DNA of 64,000 nt from an uncultured Flavobacteriales bacterium. GTDB lineage: Bacteria; Bacteroidota; Bacteroidia; CAIKAF01. Of this stretch, positions 63,728 to 64,000 are shown in pieces. The position numbers and the translations under genes are program-made. Numbering within the stretch: the first letter of the stretch is position 1; each line of letters opens with the position of its first letter. The DNA is taken from the NCBI GenBank assembly GCA_903825395.1, contig CAIKAF010000033.1, positions 16,166 through 80,165 on the forward strand, given 5' to 3'. The notes under the pieces are model-generated. The model saw only the letters and a list, made by a program, of their open reading frames with translations. It had not been told where the DNA came from and searched no databases.

Positions 63728-64000
63728 AACAACCAGGCTCTCTTTCAACCCCAAAAACTCTGTGCCCATTGCGGCTCCCTTGGCGAACTTAGTGGTAAAA
63801 ACTGCCACCTAATCCTGAACCAGTTTTTTTTAAACACAAAGAGCACCATGTCGGCGCAAAGGACGCAGAGGAGGTGTAGTAAAACAACCAGGCTCTCTTT
63901 CAACCCCAAAAACTCTGTGCCCATTGCGGCTCCCTTGGCGAACTTAGTGGTAAAAACTGCCACCTAATCCTGAACCAGTTTTTTTTAAACACAAAGAGCA
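63726..64000. repeat. 155-bp tandem repeat (at least 1.8 units, runs out of the window)
   Basis: 63726-63845 recurs at 63881-64000 with no difference that I can see over 120 bp, a period of 155. The unit includes CTCTGTGCCCATTGCGGCTC, TTAGTGGTAAAAACTGCCAC and CACAAAGAGCACCATG..GGCGCAAAGGACGCAGAGG. Motifs of this sort (CACAAAG/CTTTGTG-like) are seen dispersed in other bacterial genomes. The copy number is unknown because the window ends within unit 2. Confidence 0.9.

Overview
The window is a chromosomal segment of a member of the Bacteroidota, most probably a Flavobacteriales / Cryomorphaceae-like lineage. The reasons are: Bacteroidetes-type promoters (TTG, then a spacer of about 18-20, then TAnnTTTG) in front of many genes; type IX secretion (T9SS) C-terminal sorting domains on an amylase and a DUF1501 protein; a DUF4837 lipoprotein; a Nudix-type sugar regulator; and gene groupings such as rbfA-radical SAM and MltD-DUF4837. 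No phage, transposase or CRISPR locus is present.

Layout. 1-6071 (minus strand) is the tRNA-Thr/Tyr/Gly/Thr - tuf - tRNA-Trp - secE - nusG - rplKAJL - rpoB transcription/translation block, with rpoB cut by the window edge. rnpB (RNase P RNA) follows at about 6486-6831. 6865-13591 (minus) holds rbfA, a radical-SAM/SPASM protein, a degenerate M23 protein, a GH3-family protein, the site-2 protease RseP and an ALDH7-type aldehyde dehydrogenase. 13733-18447 (plus) holds a CBS-pair protein, a SurA/PpiD-like foldase, a geranylgeranylglyceryl-phosphate synthase homologue, PnuC and a NadR-like kinase. 18945-23172 (minus) holds a DUF1800/DUF1501 pair and an FGE-like secreted protein; TerC follows on the plus strand. 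24633-29143 (minus) is a complete Entner-Doudoroff operon, zwf-pgl-edd-eda. 29201-39045 has a Nudix-family regulator divergent from a six-gene maltodextrin operon (BadF-type sugar kinase, GH13, MFS sugar transporter, beta-phosphoglucomutase, GH65 phosphorylase, secreted GH13 with T9SS tail). 40108-58622 (minus) is the str-S10-spc-alpha ribosomal protein supercluster from rpsL to rplQ, followed by a small secreted hypothetical protein. 58769-63727 (plus) holds an SDR, a HAD hydrolase, a MerR-like regulator, an MltD-like lytic transglycosylase and a DUF4837 lipoprotein.

How the genes fit together. Secreted T9SS amylase and periplasmic GH13 would cut starch. The MFS carrier would import maltose or oligomers. 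GH65 phosphorylase plus PgmB would give glucose 6-phosphate and glucose, the BadF-type kinase could phosphorylate the glucose, and the adjacent zwf-pgl-edd-eda set would take glucose 6-phosphate to pyruvate and glyceraldehyde 3-phosphate. Palindrome-like sites in both promoter regions around the Nudix regulator gene suggest one regulator for both halves.

The most unusual content is non-coding. Six copies of an approximately 145-bp structured repeat share fixed loop sequences, while their stems differ in sequence but remain self-complementary. There is also a tandem array of GGGCAAAC/GTTTGCCC hairpins at 18768-18945, a 155-bp tandem repeat entering the right edge of the window, an intrinsic terminator plus new promoter that splits the S10 operon between rpmC and rpsQ, three nearly identical promoters in front of rpsL, rpsJ and rpsQ, and a terminator for the ribosomal supercluster that lies inside the signal-peptide codons of the next gene.
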